DNA of 41,475 nucleotides, taken from assembly GCA_902493335.1 (NCBI GenBank), contig CABUPJ010000031.1:1-41475 (forward strand), given 5' to 3'. This DNA is from an uncultured Porphyromonadaceae bacterium (GTDB taxonomy: Bacteria; Bacteroidota; Bacteroidia; Bacteroidales; Muribaculaceae). Within the stretch, counting starts at the first letter, position 1. Each line of letters starts with the position of its first letter. The notes under the pieces were generated by a model. The model made no database searches and had not been told where the DNA came from. It was given only the letters and a program-made list of their open reading frames with translations. Below are positions 1 to 8,445 of the stretch, in pieces. Made by a program: the position numbers and the translations under genes.

Positions 1-2
1 GC

Positions 3-68
3 TCGCAGATGCGCGGAGTTCGCGACCGCGATTTCTTCATCTTCAGACTCGTCAAGCTATACGCCTGA
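3..68 (+). CDS. 3' end of a gene entering from the left, possibly transposase
   Basis: Frame 3 is open from the window edge to a TGA at 66-68 and reads as plausible protein ending in MRGVRDRDFFIFRLVKLYA. The other two forward frames read as low-complexity or basic sequence. The ending resembles in style the C-terminus of ISL3-type transposases (a GFRDxxFFxLRL-like pattern), but about 21 residues cannot establish a family. The rest of the gene lies outside the window. No inverted repeat of an IS end was identified in the following 75 bases. Confidence 0.3.
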   Translation, partial: SQMRGVRDRDFFIFRLVKLYA

Positions 69-144
69 ATTTTTAACATACGCTTCGAAGCATTTTAACA
101 AATGCACCGGCTTTTCGGCTTGAGCCTAAAATAGTCAGATAACC

Positions 145-3100
145 ATGAAAAAGATTAAAACCATATCATTGCTTGCCATGGGTGCGGTGGCCTTATCAAT
201 CTACGCATCTGATTTCTTATACTTCTGTCGCAACGGTGAAGTGACGCAGATAGTCCCCGCCGAGAATGTCGACCGCTTCGTGAAAGGAACCGGCGATATG
301 CTGGTTGCTGTCGATGTCGACGGAAACGAGATTTACTCTTTTTCACCTGAAGAACTGGATTCCATCGCGTTCGCAGAGCCTCTGCCTAAGGCCGATCTGC
401 TTGACGTGGTGTTCAATGCCGACGGAACAGCCGAAGATGTCTCGCCGATGAAATTCAAGGTAGAGCGCGGCGGCGAAGCCACGACGGAATGGTGTGACGC
501 ATACGGCCGTTATGTGGCGAAACTGACGGGTAACGAATGGGGTAACAGCAATGTTGCCGAACAGTTCTACCGTGTCGACTATAGAGACAACCAGGCGTTT
601 AAGGACGCACTTGCCGACGGCCATACGCTCGAAGTGCTGTTCATGCCCGAATATACGACTCTCCCCGATTGTGAGGCAAAGGTCTTCGCGTCGCATGAAG
701 CGGGTGGCACCGGCATTATGTTCAAGACATCGGGTAGCGGGCCTAACAAGCTGAATGCCCTGACATTCCTTCCCAATGTTTCGACAGGCACGAACAGTTC
801 ATGGCAATGGGCGGCAAGCGATGTCGTTCCCGAATCAGATACATATTATCATGTCGTGGGTGTATGGGATAAGGACGCCAAAAAGGCACGGATATATATC
901 AACGGCGAGCTTAATAATGAAATCGACATCAGCGGCAGCAACTTTATCCAGGCTAAAGAGGGCGCCAACTTCTTCTGTATCGGCGGCGACGCGTGCGTGG
1001 TCGGTGGCAATAAGACGACAGGCGTGCAGAATGGTATCAACGGCCGGGTAGTGGTGGCCCGTATCTATGACAACCCGCTTACCGCCGAGCAGGCCGAGCG
1101 CCTGTATAAGGCTGTCGATGTCAAAAAGCCGGCTCCGCTGCCTAAGGCTGACCTGCTTGACGTGGTGTTCAATGCCGACGGAACAGCCGAAGATGTCTCG
1201 CCGATGAAATTCAAGGTGGAGCGCGGCGGCGAGGCCACGACCGAATGGAGTGATGCATACGGCCGCTATGTTGCAAAACTGTCAGATAATAAATGGGGTA
1301 ACGGCGATGTCGCCGAGCAGTTCTACCGTGTCGACTATAGCGGCAACCAGGCCTTTAAGGACGCGCTTGCCGACGGCCATACGCTCGAAGTGCTGTTCAT
1401 GCCCGAATATACGACACTCCCCGACAGTGAGGCAAAGGTCTTCGCGTCGCATGAGGCAGGTGGCACCGGCATTATGTTCAAGGGAACGTGGAGCGGCCCG
1501 AATAAACTGAATGCCCTGACATTCCTTCCCAACGTTTCGACCGGCACGAACAGTTCATGGCAATGGGCCGCAAGTGACGTCGTTCCCGAATCAGGAAAAT
1601 ACTATCATGTCGTGGGTGTGTGGGATAAGGACGCCAAAAAGGCACGGATATATATCAACGGCGAGCTGAATAATGAAATCGACATCAGCGGCAGCAACTT
1701 TATCCAGACTAAAGACGGAGCCAACTTCTTCTGCATCGGCGGTGACGCATGTGTTCCCGGCGGCAATAAGACGACAGGCGTGCAGAACGGCATCAACGGC
1801 CGGATAGTAGTGGCCCGTATCTATGATGAGCCGCTTACCGCCGAGCAGGCCGGACGTCTGTATGAGGCAGTCGACGTCAAAAAGCCGGCTCCGCTGCCTA
1901 AGGCCGATCTGCTTGATGTCGTGTTCAATGCCGACGGTGTAGCTGAAGACGCCTCACCGATGAAATTCAATGTGGAGCGCGGCGGCGAAGCCACGACGGA
2001 ATGGAGTGATGCTTTCAACCGTTATGTTGCAAAACTGTCAGACAACAAATGGGGCAACAGTGATGTCGCCGACCAGTTCTATCGTGTCGACTATAGTGAC
2101 AATCAGGCCTTTAAGGACGCGCTTGCAGACGGACATACGCTCGAAGTGCTCTTCATGCCTGCCTACACAGGTAATATACAGAATGTAGAGGCAAAGATAT
2201 TCGCTTCGCATGAAGCCGGAGGCACAGGCATCATGGTCAAGACATCATGGACCGGCCCCAATGGACTCAATGCCCTGACATTCCTTCCCAACGTTTCGAC
2301 CGGCACGAACAGCTCATGGCAATGGGCGGCAAGCGACGTGGTGCCCGAACCATACGCATATTATCATATTATAGGTGTATGGGATAAGGATGCACAAAAA
2401 GCAAGAATATATGTCAACGGCGAGCTGAAGAATGAGATAAGCATCAGCGGCACTAATTTTATCCTTGCTAAAGACGGCGCGAATTACTTCTGTCTCGGCG
2501 GCGACGCATGTGTGCCCGGAGGCAATAAGACGACAGGCGTGCAGAACGGCATCAACGGACAGATTGTCCTTGCGCGTATATACGACGATGCGCTTACCCC
2601 CGAACAGGCCGAGCTACTGTATAAGGATGTCGAAGAAGGTGTCGCTGCGTCACACCCTGTGATAGAGAATCTTACACTGCTCGAGAATGTCCAGGTAAAA
2701 GCCGGCGCCGTTTATCCCATCTATGGCACAGGATTTGAGGATGGTGATATAATCATTTTTGAGAACGCGTCAAACCGTTGGGAGCTGGCCGCCAAAAAAA
2801 ATGAAGGCGAAAGCGTGAATGTTATACTCCCCGACGATGTCAAGAGCGGCAATTACAGCGTAATGCTCAAACGAGGCGAACGGTCGCAGTTCCTTGGAAT
2901 AGTGGATTTCCTGCGAGTCAAGAATTTTGAAAGCCGGGCACACATCGTCGCCCACCGCGGTTATTGGGCAAAGGCCGGCGCTGCACAGAATTCACGTGCG
3001 GCTCTTCGCAACGCCATAGAGCTGAAGGCTTACGGTTCAGAAACCGATATCTGGCTTACAAAAGATAACGTCCTTGTCATCAACCACGATCCTTCGATTG

Positions 3101-3660
3101 GCGGTGTTACCATTCAGGATTCAAACTATGATGACATTAAAGACAAGACCTTGTCAAACGGTGAGGTAATACCGACTTTTGCCGATTATTTGGAAATACT
3201 TAAAGAAAGCGATTACTGTAAACTGATTGTCGAAATCAAGACACACTCGACCGAAGCCCGCACTATCGAGGCTGCGATGGCGGCTGTCGAGGCTGTCAAA
3301 GCCGCCGGTCTGGAGGACAAGGCTGAATATATAGCATTCGATTACGCGACATGTAAGGCTCTTGCCTCAGCCTATCCCGGAATAAAGGTGCAGTTCCTCT
3401 GCGACCGGGCATCGGAAGTGCGCACGCCGGCTCAGCTTAATAACGACGGAGGCATTTCTATCGACTACAACGGCAACATGCTCGCATCCAATCCCACATT
3501 CATTGATGACGCCCATAAACTTGGCCTTGTCGTCAATGTCTGGACAATCAGATCCAACAGTGAAATCGGCGAATGGATTACCAAAGGCGTTGATTTTATA
3601 ACGACCGATATTCCTGATTTAGGCATGAAGTATATTGAATACTACGAACTGAACAAATAA
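145..3660 (+). CDS. Secreted triple-LamG, IPT-like, glycerophosphodiester phosphodiesterase protein
   Basis: This 1171-residue protein starts with a signal peptide (MKKIKTISLLAMGAVALSIYA) and has no lipobox cysteine. Residues 22-78 form a short domain ending in a DSIAF-type phrase common in Bacteroidales surface proteins. Three concanavalin/LamG_3-like domains follow at about 79-330, 331-582 and 583-833, each with a YYH-GVWDKDA-ARIY-NGEL core. Residues about 838-925 resemble an IPT/TIG domain. The C-terminal 240 residues are a glycerophosphodiester phosphodiesterase: HRG at 937-939, E966 and D968 in SETDIW, and H981 in NHDPS fit the family's catalytic set. The family hydrolyses glycerophosphodiesters to glycerol-3-phosphate and an alcohol. 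The LamG domains probably tether it to a glycan or polymer. A terminator follows, so it appears monocistronic. The GDPD call is firm; the substrate is unknown. Confidence 0.88.
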   Translation: MKKIKTISLLAMGAVALSIYASDFLYFCRNGEVTQIVPAENVDRFVKGTGDMLVAVDVDGNEIYSFSPEELDSIAFAEPLPKADLLDVVFNADGTAEDVSPMKFKVERGGEATTEWCDAYGRYVAKLTGNEWGNSNVAEQFYRVDYRDNQAFKDALADGHTLEVLFMPEYTTLPDCEAKVFASHEAGGTGIMFKTSGSGPNKLNALTFLPNVSTGTNSSWQWAASDVVPESDTYYHVVGVWDKDAKKARIYINGELNNEIDISGSNFIQAKEGANFFCIGGDACVVGGNKTTGVQNGINGRVVVARIYDNPLTAEQAERLYKAVDVKKPAPLPKADLLDVVFNADGTAEDVSPMKFKVERGGEATTEWSDAYGRYVAKLSDNKWGNGDVAEQFYRVDYSGNQAFKDALADGHTLEVLFMPEYTTLPDSEAKVFASHEAGGTGIMFKGTWSGPNKLNALTFLPNVSTGTNSSWQWAASDVVPESGKYYHVVGVWDKDAKKARIYINGELNNEIDISGSNFIQTKDGANFFCIGGDACVPGGNKTTGVQNGINGRIVVARIYDEPLTAEQAGRLYEAVDVKKPAPLPKADLLDVVFNADGVAEDASPMKFNVERGGEATTEWSDAFNRYVAKLSDNKWGNSDVADQFYRVDYSDNQAFKDALADGHTLEVLFMPAYTGNIQNVEAKIFASHEAGGTGIMVKTSWTGPNGLNALTFLPNVSTGTNSSWQWAASDVVPEPYAYYHIIGVWDKDAQKARIYVNGELKNEISISGTNFILAKDGANYFCLGGDACVPGGNKTTGVQNGINGQIVLARIYDDALTPEQAELLYKDVEEGVAASHPVIENLTLLENVQVKAGAVYPIYGTGFEDGDIIIFENASNRWELAAKKNEGESVNVILPDDVKSGNYSVMLKRGERSQFLGIVDFLRVKNFESRAHIVAHRGYWAKAGAAQNSRAALRNAIELKAYGSETDIWLTKDNVLVINHDPSIGGVTIQDSNYDDIKDKTLSNGEVIPTFADYLEILKESDYCKLIVEIKTHSTEARTIEAAMAAVEAVKAAGLEDKAEYIAFDYATCKALASAYPGIKVQFLCDRASEVRTPAQLNNDGGISIDYNGNMLASNPTFIDDAHKLGLVVNVWTIRSNSEIGEWITKGVDFITTDIPDLGMKYIEYYELNK
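379..1134 (+). repeat. LamG-domain coding repeat, copy 1 of 3
   Basis: A 756-bp (252-codon) unit starting at the codons for PLPKADLL. The next unit starts exactly 756 bp later. Copies 1 and 2 are nearly identical in DNA, for example in the stretches around 400-470 and 1150-1225, which points to recent duplication or gene conversion. Confidence 0.93.
1135..1890 (+). repeat. LamG-domain coding repeat, copy 2 of 3
   Basis: The second 756-bp unit keeps the reading frame and the length of copy 1. Differences are scattered substitutions, mostly in the loop after MPEYTTLPD and around GTWSGPNK. Confidence 0.93.
1891..2640 (+). repeat. LamG-domain coding repeat, copy 3 of 3, more diverged
   Basis: The third unit starts again at PLPKADLL but is more diverged than copies 1 and 2. 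It has a one-codon insertion (MPAYTGNIQNVEAK against MPEYTTLPDCEAK) and ends about where the EEGVAASHP linker to the IPT-like domain begins. Confidence 0.9.
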
Positions 3661-3696
3661 TAAAAATACTCCCTTAGTAGAGTTCGTTTAAAACAG

Positions 3697-3736
3697 GCCG
3701 GTCCGATTTTTGTATCGGGCCGGCTTTGTCTTTATA
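3697..3736 (+). terminator. Rho-independent terminator after the LamG-GDPD gene
   Basis: An 11-bp stem (GCCGGTCCGAT pairing with ATCGGGCCGGC through one G-U) lies 36 bases after the stop codon and is followed by TTTGTCTTTAT. Confidence 0.8.
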
Positions 3737-3790
3737 ATGAAGAATATTATCTTGGATAAAAAGTGTAATTGCCCGGCTATACCTTACAGA

Positions 3791-4717
3791 TTATTGAAGT
3801 CTGCCAAGAATACTGTCGGGATTCTGTTGCATTTGGCTGAAAGCTACAATTTTCTTCCCGAGATCCTTGATAGAGCCTCCTATGAAATAAACGGTATCGT
3901 CAATTATCAGAAAGCGGTCATGAACATTCGTGCAGTTCCTGACCTCAATTCGTGGATATTGGGCATTGTAGTGGCGTAAATCATTTATGATTTGAGAATG
4001 GCGCGGGTCTGTATAGATTGTTGCGGATACCCCTACCTCTCTTTTTGTCATTACTTTCAGAACTCGATCATCCACATAGTTGTCTATGAGAATTATCCTC
4101 TTTTTCGCTTTTCTGATTAAATCTGAAATCAGTGAGTAAGCGTCAAATATCTGTCCATCGTAGAAAAATCCTTCTATAGGTTCTGAGTCATTATCATCAA
4201 GGCGCGTCAATATCTCGTCAATTTTCCTGTCGGTATCAGAAAGGTGTTTCTGCATCAGTAACTGATGGTGCTCCACGGCTTCAAGGCGTTGAAAAACGTG
4301 GGCATTGCTCATCAGGAAACTGCGCATTGAAGTAAATGCTCTCATAATACGTATATTAACCTCAATGGCCGTGTCTGATTTCAGCACACTACTGAGCATT
4401 GCCACGCCGTTTTCGGTGAAGACAAAGGGCATGTATTTTAGATTCTGTCCTCGACTCGCGTTCAAGGTCGCAATTTGCGACCTTGAACATTCTTCCTTGG
4501 ACAGCTCAAACATAAAGTCTTCTGGAAATCTGTTTATATTACGTCTGACTTGTTCTTTCAGTCGTTTCGTTTCCACGCCATATAAGCGAGCCAGGTCGCT
4601 GTCAATCATAACCTGCTGACCGCGAATTATATGAATCATATTTTCAATTGGCAGAAATGAAGCGTTATTGCCATTGCCAATCGGTTTTAAAATGTTTTTA
4701 TCTTCGGATTTTTCCAT
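3791..4717 (-). CDS. ORF6N-domain protein with a PLD-like C-terminal half
   Basis: This 308-residue protein has an ORF6N/KilA-N-type DNA-binding domain at about residues 20-125 (IRGQQVMIDSDLARLYGV, then RNINRFPEDFMF and FTENGVAMLSSVL). A predicted helical linker spans about 140-175. The C-terminal region, about 185-300, includes an HDRFLIID motif from H266 followed by GGSIKD. This resembles a single phospholipase D-type HxKxxxxD half-site with Arg replacing Lys. ORF6N proteins are frequent in phages and mobile DNA of Bacteroidota and are presumed DNA-binding; the biochemical role is not established. The gene is more AT-rich than its neighbours, which suggests transfer. The start is chosen because a promoter element lies just upstream. 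Confidence 0.82.
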   Translation of the reverse strand: MEKSEDKNILKPIGNGNNASFLPIENMIHIIRGQQVMIDSDLARLYGVETKRLKEQVRRNINRFPEDFMFELSKEECSRSQIATLNASRGQNLKYMPFVFTENGVAMLSSVLKSDTAIEVNIRIMRAFTSMRSFLMSNAHVFQRLEAVEHHQLLMQKHLSDTDRKIDEILTRLDDNDSEPIEGFFYDGQIFDAYSLISDLIRKAKKRIILIDNYVDDRVLKVMTKREVGVSATIYTDPRHSQIINDLRHYNAQYPRIEVRNCTNVHDRFLIIDDTVYFIGGSIKDLGKKIVAFSQMQQNPDSILGRLQ

Positions 4718-4739
4718 GGAGGATGACGTTTCGTAGATG

Positions 4740-4747
4740 CAAAGTTA
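4740..4747 (-). promoter_or_regulatory. -7 promoter element of the ORF6N gene
   Basis: On the minus strand this reads TAACTTTG, a match to the Bacteroidota -7 consensus TAnnTTTG, 22 bases upstream of the start codon. No well-spaced -33 TTG was seen. Confidence 0.6.
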
Positions 4748-4811
4748 CGAAAATTGACGACAAATCAGCGAATTACAGCATAATTCTATACTTCAGGCAT
4801 AGTTATTTACG

Positions 4812-4852
4812 CACCACAGCCATGCTCCCGATTACGGAGCATGGCTGTGGTG
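4812..4852 (-). terminator. Hairpin terminator after the T9SS-type fibronectin protein gene
   Basis: A perfect 17-bp inverted repeat (4812-4828 and 4836-4852, 7-base loop) lies 26 bases beyond the stop of the gene at 4879. Continuing on the minus strand, the sequence is AT-rich but lacks a long U-run. It could also block read-through from the upstream side of the ORF6N promoter. Confidence 0.6.
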
Positions 4853-4878
4853 GTTATATGACGGTATGTTTCCGTAGG

Positions 4879-7800
4879 TTATTTCACGATGACTTTGGCT
4901 GTCTGTGAGCCGGCGCGGACTATGTAGAGACCTGCGGCGAGGTCGATTGTCTCGGCGTCGTCAGCGGCTGTCAGCAATGCGACGGTGCGGCCGTTGACGC
5001 TCGATATCTCGATGCTGTCGCCTGCATGGCCTTTGACAATGACTGCGCCGTCAGTTCCTATAATCGAGGTTGATGCTGCGGTGATGTCGCCGACGCCGTC
5101 GGTTTTGCCTTCGATGCGAATCTCTTTGAGCGCCATAATCTGGTCTGCAGCAGTGTAGATACATTCAAAAGAGAGCTGTACCCAGTCTTTGCCCAACAGC
5201 GAGGCGGGGAGTTTGATCTCGCTTGTGACGAAGCCGTTCTTGTCGGCCGGGAATCTCGATAGTTCGATGGCGTTGGCGATGCCCGGAGCGAGGGCTTTGA
5301 CGGTGACGTCGGCGGCCTTCGGACCGGCGTATGTCTTCATTGTCACGGTCACGCCTGTGAGACCTTTGGTCGAGAAGCGGGGTACGGCGATTTCACCTGT
5401 GGCCGAGCCGTTGACGACGCCGACGAGGGCCGATTCGTGGTCTCCGGCGAATATCTGGTTGATTGAATCGAGATAGTCGTAGCCGAAGTTGACACCTTGG
5501 GTGTAGATGACTGTCCAAGGCTGATAGGCCAGCTCATATTCTTCTTCAAAGTCTTCGAACATCGGCAGGGTGTAGGGTGAGCCCATCAGATCCATGGCGT
5601 AAGATATCATCTCGCTGTTGCCGGCGACGTTCGACGCCAAGACGCCGAGCTGCACGGTTTCCATCGGAGAACCAGCGGGCAGTGTGTAGGTATAGGTTTT
5701 GTCATTGCCGGCGTCTCCGACAGGTTCCCAGTCGCCGCCGAAGACGTTGTTGACGAAGCGGAATATTTTGTATGACACAAGTTCGGGGTTGATGTAGCCG
5801 CCGTTGGCACCTGTCTGAGGTGCTTCCCATGTCAGTGTGGCGCTGAGCATGTTGTCAGAGACAGTCATCTTGAGTCCGGTGACTCGGTCGGGAGCCACGA
5901 CGCCGGTGTAGACGCTGCATTTAGAGACAGGGCCTGTGCCGTTGGCCGAGCTGACGAAGACGCTGATCTCGTTGTCGCCCTGGTGTGTCTCGACGGCCAC
6001 TGTGGCCTGTTTGCCGGGCGTGCCTTCGACGGTGACTGTCTTCTCGGCTGTGACGGTGGCTGTCAGCTTGAGGTCGGCTGCGAGGTCTTTGCCGGTGTAG
6101 TCTTTGGTCGGGAATCTGAAGAGGACATTGGCTTTGAGTGTGCCTTTGGGCATGGCTACGGCGTTAAGGCCGCTGACGGCTGCAGGCGATGATGCGACGA
6201 TGCCTTCGTCATTGATGAAGATGTTGTCGACTTCGACACCATACTGGTCGGGAGCCGAGATGCAGTGGATGCCGATGAAATATGTGCCGGCTTTGTCGAC
6301 TTTGAAGCGGGCGACCTTGCTGATATCGCCTGTCACTGCGTCGGGCTGGAACTGCTCCATGACGACGCAGCCTTTACCGGCAGGCGAAGGTTCGCCGGCA
6401 AAAGCGACGACTTCGACGAGTTCGTCTTTTTCGTTAAGACCGATGCGGTGGATGTCCATGCCGAAAGTATAGAACCGCGAAGCGTCGGGGATATTGATGG
6501 CGGGGAGGAAAATCCAGTCGTCCATCGGGGCGCCGTTGGTCGAGAATGAAGTCCTGATGACCTGGTAGATGGGGCTGTATGACCATCCGCGGCCGTCTTT
6601 GTTGGCGTCGACGACGGTCATCATGTCATATTCGGCCTGTGTCGGGGTGAACATCACGGGCAGGTCGAGCGGACGGCCGTCGACAATTTTGTTCGATACG
6701 CCGGGCTCGCTCTTGAGACCGCCGGCCACGGCGACGACAGATGCCTGATAAGAGGCATATTCGTTGTCGAGCAGGTTGATGGCGAGCGATGTGGCTTTGG
6801 TCGTGCCTTTGAGTTCACCGTTGACGTATACTTCATAAGAGAGGGTGGCGAGGTCGATATAGCCGCCGTTGGCGCCTTTGTCGACAGCGCTCCACGTCAC
6901 TTTGTCGCGCGACAATGTGACATTGGCCGGCGACGCGGGAGTGTCGACGCCGACATAGAGCGATGTCTTGGTTTCTTCGCTGCGGTTTTTGCCGGCTGTC
7001 TCGACGTAGATGCCGAAACGGTGTGTGCCGGCGGCGAGTGATGTATATTCGACTTTAATCGTGCTGCCTGCCGCGGCTTTGCCTGTTTTATAAAGCTCGC
7101 CGTCGATGGTGGCAAACCAGTCGAGTTCACCCGTGAGAGCGGCGCCGCTGCCTGTCACTGACGGCAGTTTTGCCTCCATCGTGCCGCTGAGGGCGCCGTT
7201 GATGAAGCTGAGCGAGACAATCTCGGGGTCGGCCGGCTTGGCGGGGTCGACGACTTTATCGGTGGTGAACATATATGAGAACTGTTCGGCGTCGGCAAAC
7301 TCGGCTATGTCCTTGTAGTTGCCCTTGAGGTCGAAAGTCGCCAGGCCCGTCGACCAGTCGGCAAACTGAGGATTCCAGTAGAACAGGTCTTCGGCCTCAG
7401 AGTACATCAGGCCGCAGACGATGGCGTTGAGATATTTCGATGCGTCGAGCGAGCATATCACTTTGGTTTCGCCGGCAGGAGTGATGCTGACAAACTTCTG
7501 TTCCTGAGTGACACCGTAGAAGAGTCCGTCTTTGGCATTGTAAGTGAGAGAATAGCATACTTCCGACGGGTCGAGTTCCTTGACGATGTCGACTTCGCCC
7601 GGATTTGATGCCGGAGCCTTTACCCATCCTTCGTTGCCCATGAAGTCGGCGCCGAAGCCATAGATGCAGTTATCGGCAGTATTGTAGGTCGCTATCATCA
7701 TGAAGCCGTTGTCGGGGTCGAGCTCTTTTATCTTAGTCAGTTTGCCTGTTGAGAAATCGGCTTCGGCGTAGTAGTAGCCTATAAGGAAACCGGTGCTCAT

Positions 7801-8208
7801 GTCCTGGTCGAGACAGTACGAGCATATTTTGTCGTCGGTATACCAGCCTGTGTTCATGAACAGCTCTTCGCCGCGCAGCGGGTCTGACATGACTTCGGCG
7901 CCGGCGCCAGTCGTGCTGACTTCATAGATGCCTTCGTAGCTACCCATCGCCGGCACGGCGTCTGAATATTCGAGGTAGCCGTAGAGAGTCGTACCGCCGG
8001 GAGTGACCTTCATCGGTTTGACAGGAGCTTTGGCTTTTTTGCCGATGACGAAGGCCGTCGCGCCCTCTTTTTTTTGGAACTGGAAAGTCTGTTGCCTGTT
8101 TCTGTAGGCATCAGCGCTTATCGACAGCTTTTTACTGATTGAGGCCTCGGTGTTGGCCGGGGTCGCCAATGCGGCGGTAGCCAGACAGAGAAGTAAAAAT
8201 TTATTCAT
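4879..8208 (-). CDS. Secreted multidomain fibronectin-III protein with T9SS-type C-terminal tail
   Basis: The protein has 1109 residues from the chosen start MNKFLLLCLATAALATPANTEA, a clear signal peptide. An upstream in-frame ATG at 8271 lies upstream of the predicted transcription start and is rejected. Residues about 60-350 are a repeat-rich, probably beta-propeller-like region. Two fibronectin type III-like domains follow, each containing a GANGGYI phrase. Each is followed by a jelly-roll region of the choice-of-anchor J/MAM type (MDDWIFLPAINIPDASRFY in the first). The last 70 residues match the style of a T9SS sorting domain: SIEISSVNGRTVALL, then AAGLYIVRAGSQTAKVIVK. It is therefore probably exported across the outer membrane and anchored at the surface. 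No catalytic motif was recognised; adhesion or glycan binding is a guess. It follows the receptor-lipoprotein pair but has its own promoter. Confidence 0.8.
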   Translation of the reverse strand: MNKFLLLCLATAALATPANTEASISKKLSISADAYRNRQQTFQFQKKEGATAFVIGKKAKAPVKPMKVTPGGTTLYGYLEYSDAVPAMGSYEGIYEVSTTGAGAEVMSDPLRGEELFMNTGWYTDDKICSYCLDQDMSTGFLIGYYYAEADFSTGKLTKIKELDPDNGFMMIATYNTADNCIYGFGADFMGNEGWVKAPASNPGEVDIVKELDPSEVCYSLTYNAKDGLFYGVTQEQKFVSITPAGETKVICSLDASKYLNAIVCGLMYSEAEDLFYWNPQFADWSTGLATFDLKGNYKDIAEFADAEQFSYMFTTDKVVDPAKPADPEIVSLSFINGALSGTMEAKLPSVTGSGAALTGELDWFATIDGELYKTGKAAAGSTIKVEYTSLAAGTHRFGIYVETAGKNRSEETKTSLYVGVDTPASPANVTLSRDKVTWSAVDKGANGGYIDLATLSYEVYVNGELKGTTKATSLAINLLDNEYASYQASVVAVAGGLKSEPGVSNKIVDGRPLDLPVMFTPTQAEYDMMTVVDANKDGRGWSYSPIYQVIRTSFSTNGAPMDDWIFLPAINIPDASRFYTFGMDIHRIGLNEKDELVEVVAFAGEPSPAGKGCVVMEQFQPDAVTGDISKVARFKVDKAGTYFIGIHCISAPDQYGVEVDNIFINDEGIVASSPAAVSGLNAVAMPKGTLKANVLFRFPTKDYTGKDLAADLKLTATVTAEKTVTVEGTPGKQATVAVETHQGDNEISVFVSSANGTGPVSKCSVYTGVVAPDRVTGLKMTVSDNMLSATLTWEAPQTGANGGYINPELVSYKIFRFVNNVFGGDWEPVGDAGNDKTYTYTLPAGSPMETVQLGVLASNVAGNSEMISYAMDLMGSPYTLPMFEDFEEEYELAYQPWTVIYTQGVNFGYDYLDSINQIFAGDHESALVGVVNGSATGEIAVPRFSTKGLTGVTVTMKTYAGPKAADVTVKALAPGIANAIELSRFPADKNGFVTSEIKLPASLLGKDWVQLSFECIYTAADQIMALKEIRIEGKTDGVGDITAASTSIIGTDGAVIVKGHAGDSIEISSVNGRTVALLTAADDAETIDLAAGLYIVRAGSQTAKVIVK

Positions 8209-8259
8209 AAGGTTTTTGGTTGAATGTAATAATGTATATATGTGTGATAAATTTTGAAA

Positions 8260-8267
8260 CAAAGTTA
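8260..8267 (-). promoter_or_regulatory. -7 promoter element of the fibronectin-III protein gene
   Basis: On the minus strand this reads TAACTTTG (TAnnTTTG type), 52 bases before the chosen start at 8208. A transcript starting about 7 bases downstream excludes the alternative upstream ATG at 8271. Confidence 0.6.
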
Positions 8268-8382
8268 ACATTAAGACGCGTGATAATACTGTATGTGTGG
8301 TTAATAAATCTTAATCGGGGGTAATATTATTGCAAATTGCCATGTCCTTGTTGAATAGGGTGACAATTTGGTGATGTGACGT

Positions 8383-8421
8383 ATGAAAAAAGAGAGGTGG
8401 CGCCGTCTGGCGTCACCTCTC
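8383..8421 (-). terminator. Rho-independent terminator of the receptor-lipoprotein operon
   Basis: A 13-bp stem (GAGAGGTGGCGCC with GGCGTCACCTCTC, one wobble, loop GTCT) is followed on the minus strand by six T residues. It lies 25 bases after the lipoprotein gene's stop. Confidence 0.85.
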
Positions 8422-8445
8422 GCTGAATAAAGTCGGTTAGGCTGG

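Noticed and set aside
8206..8271. Start of the T9SS-type fibronectin protein at 8271
   Set aside because: That extension adds 21 residues before a perfect signal peptide and lies upstream of the predicted transcription start given the -7 box at 8260-8267.
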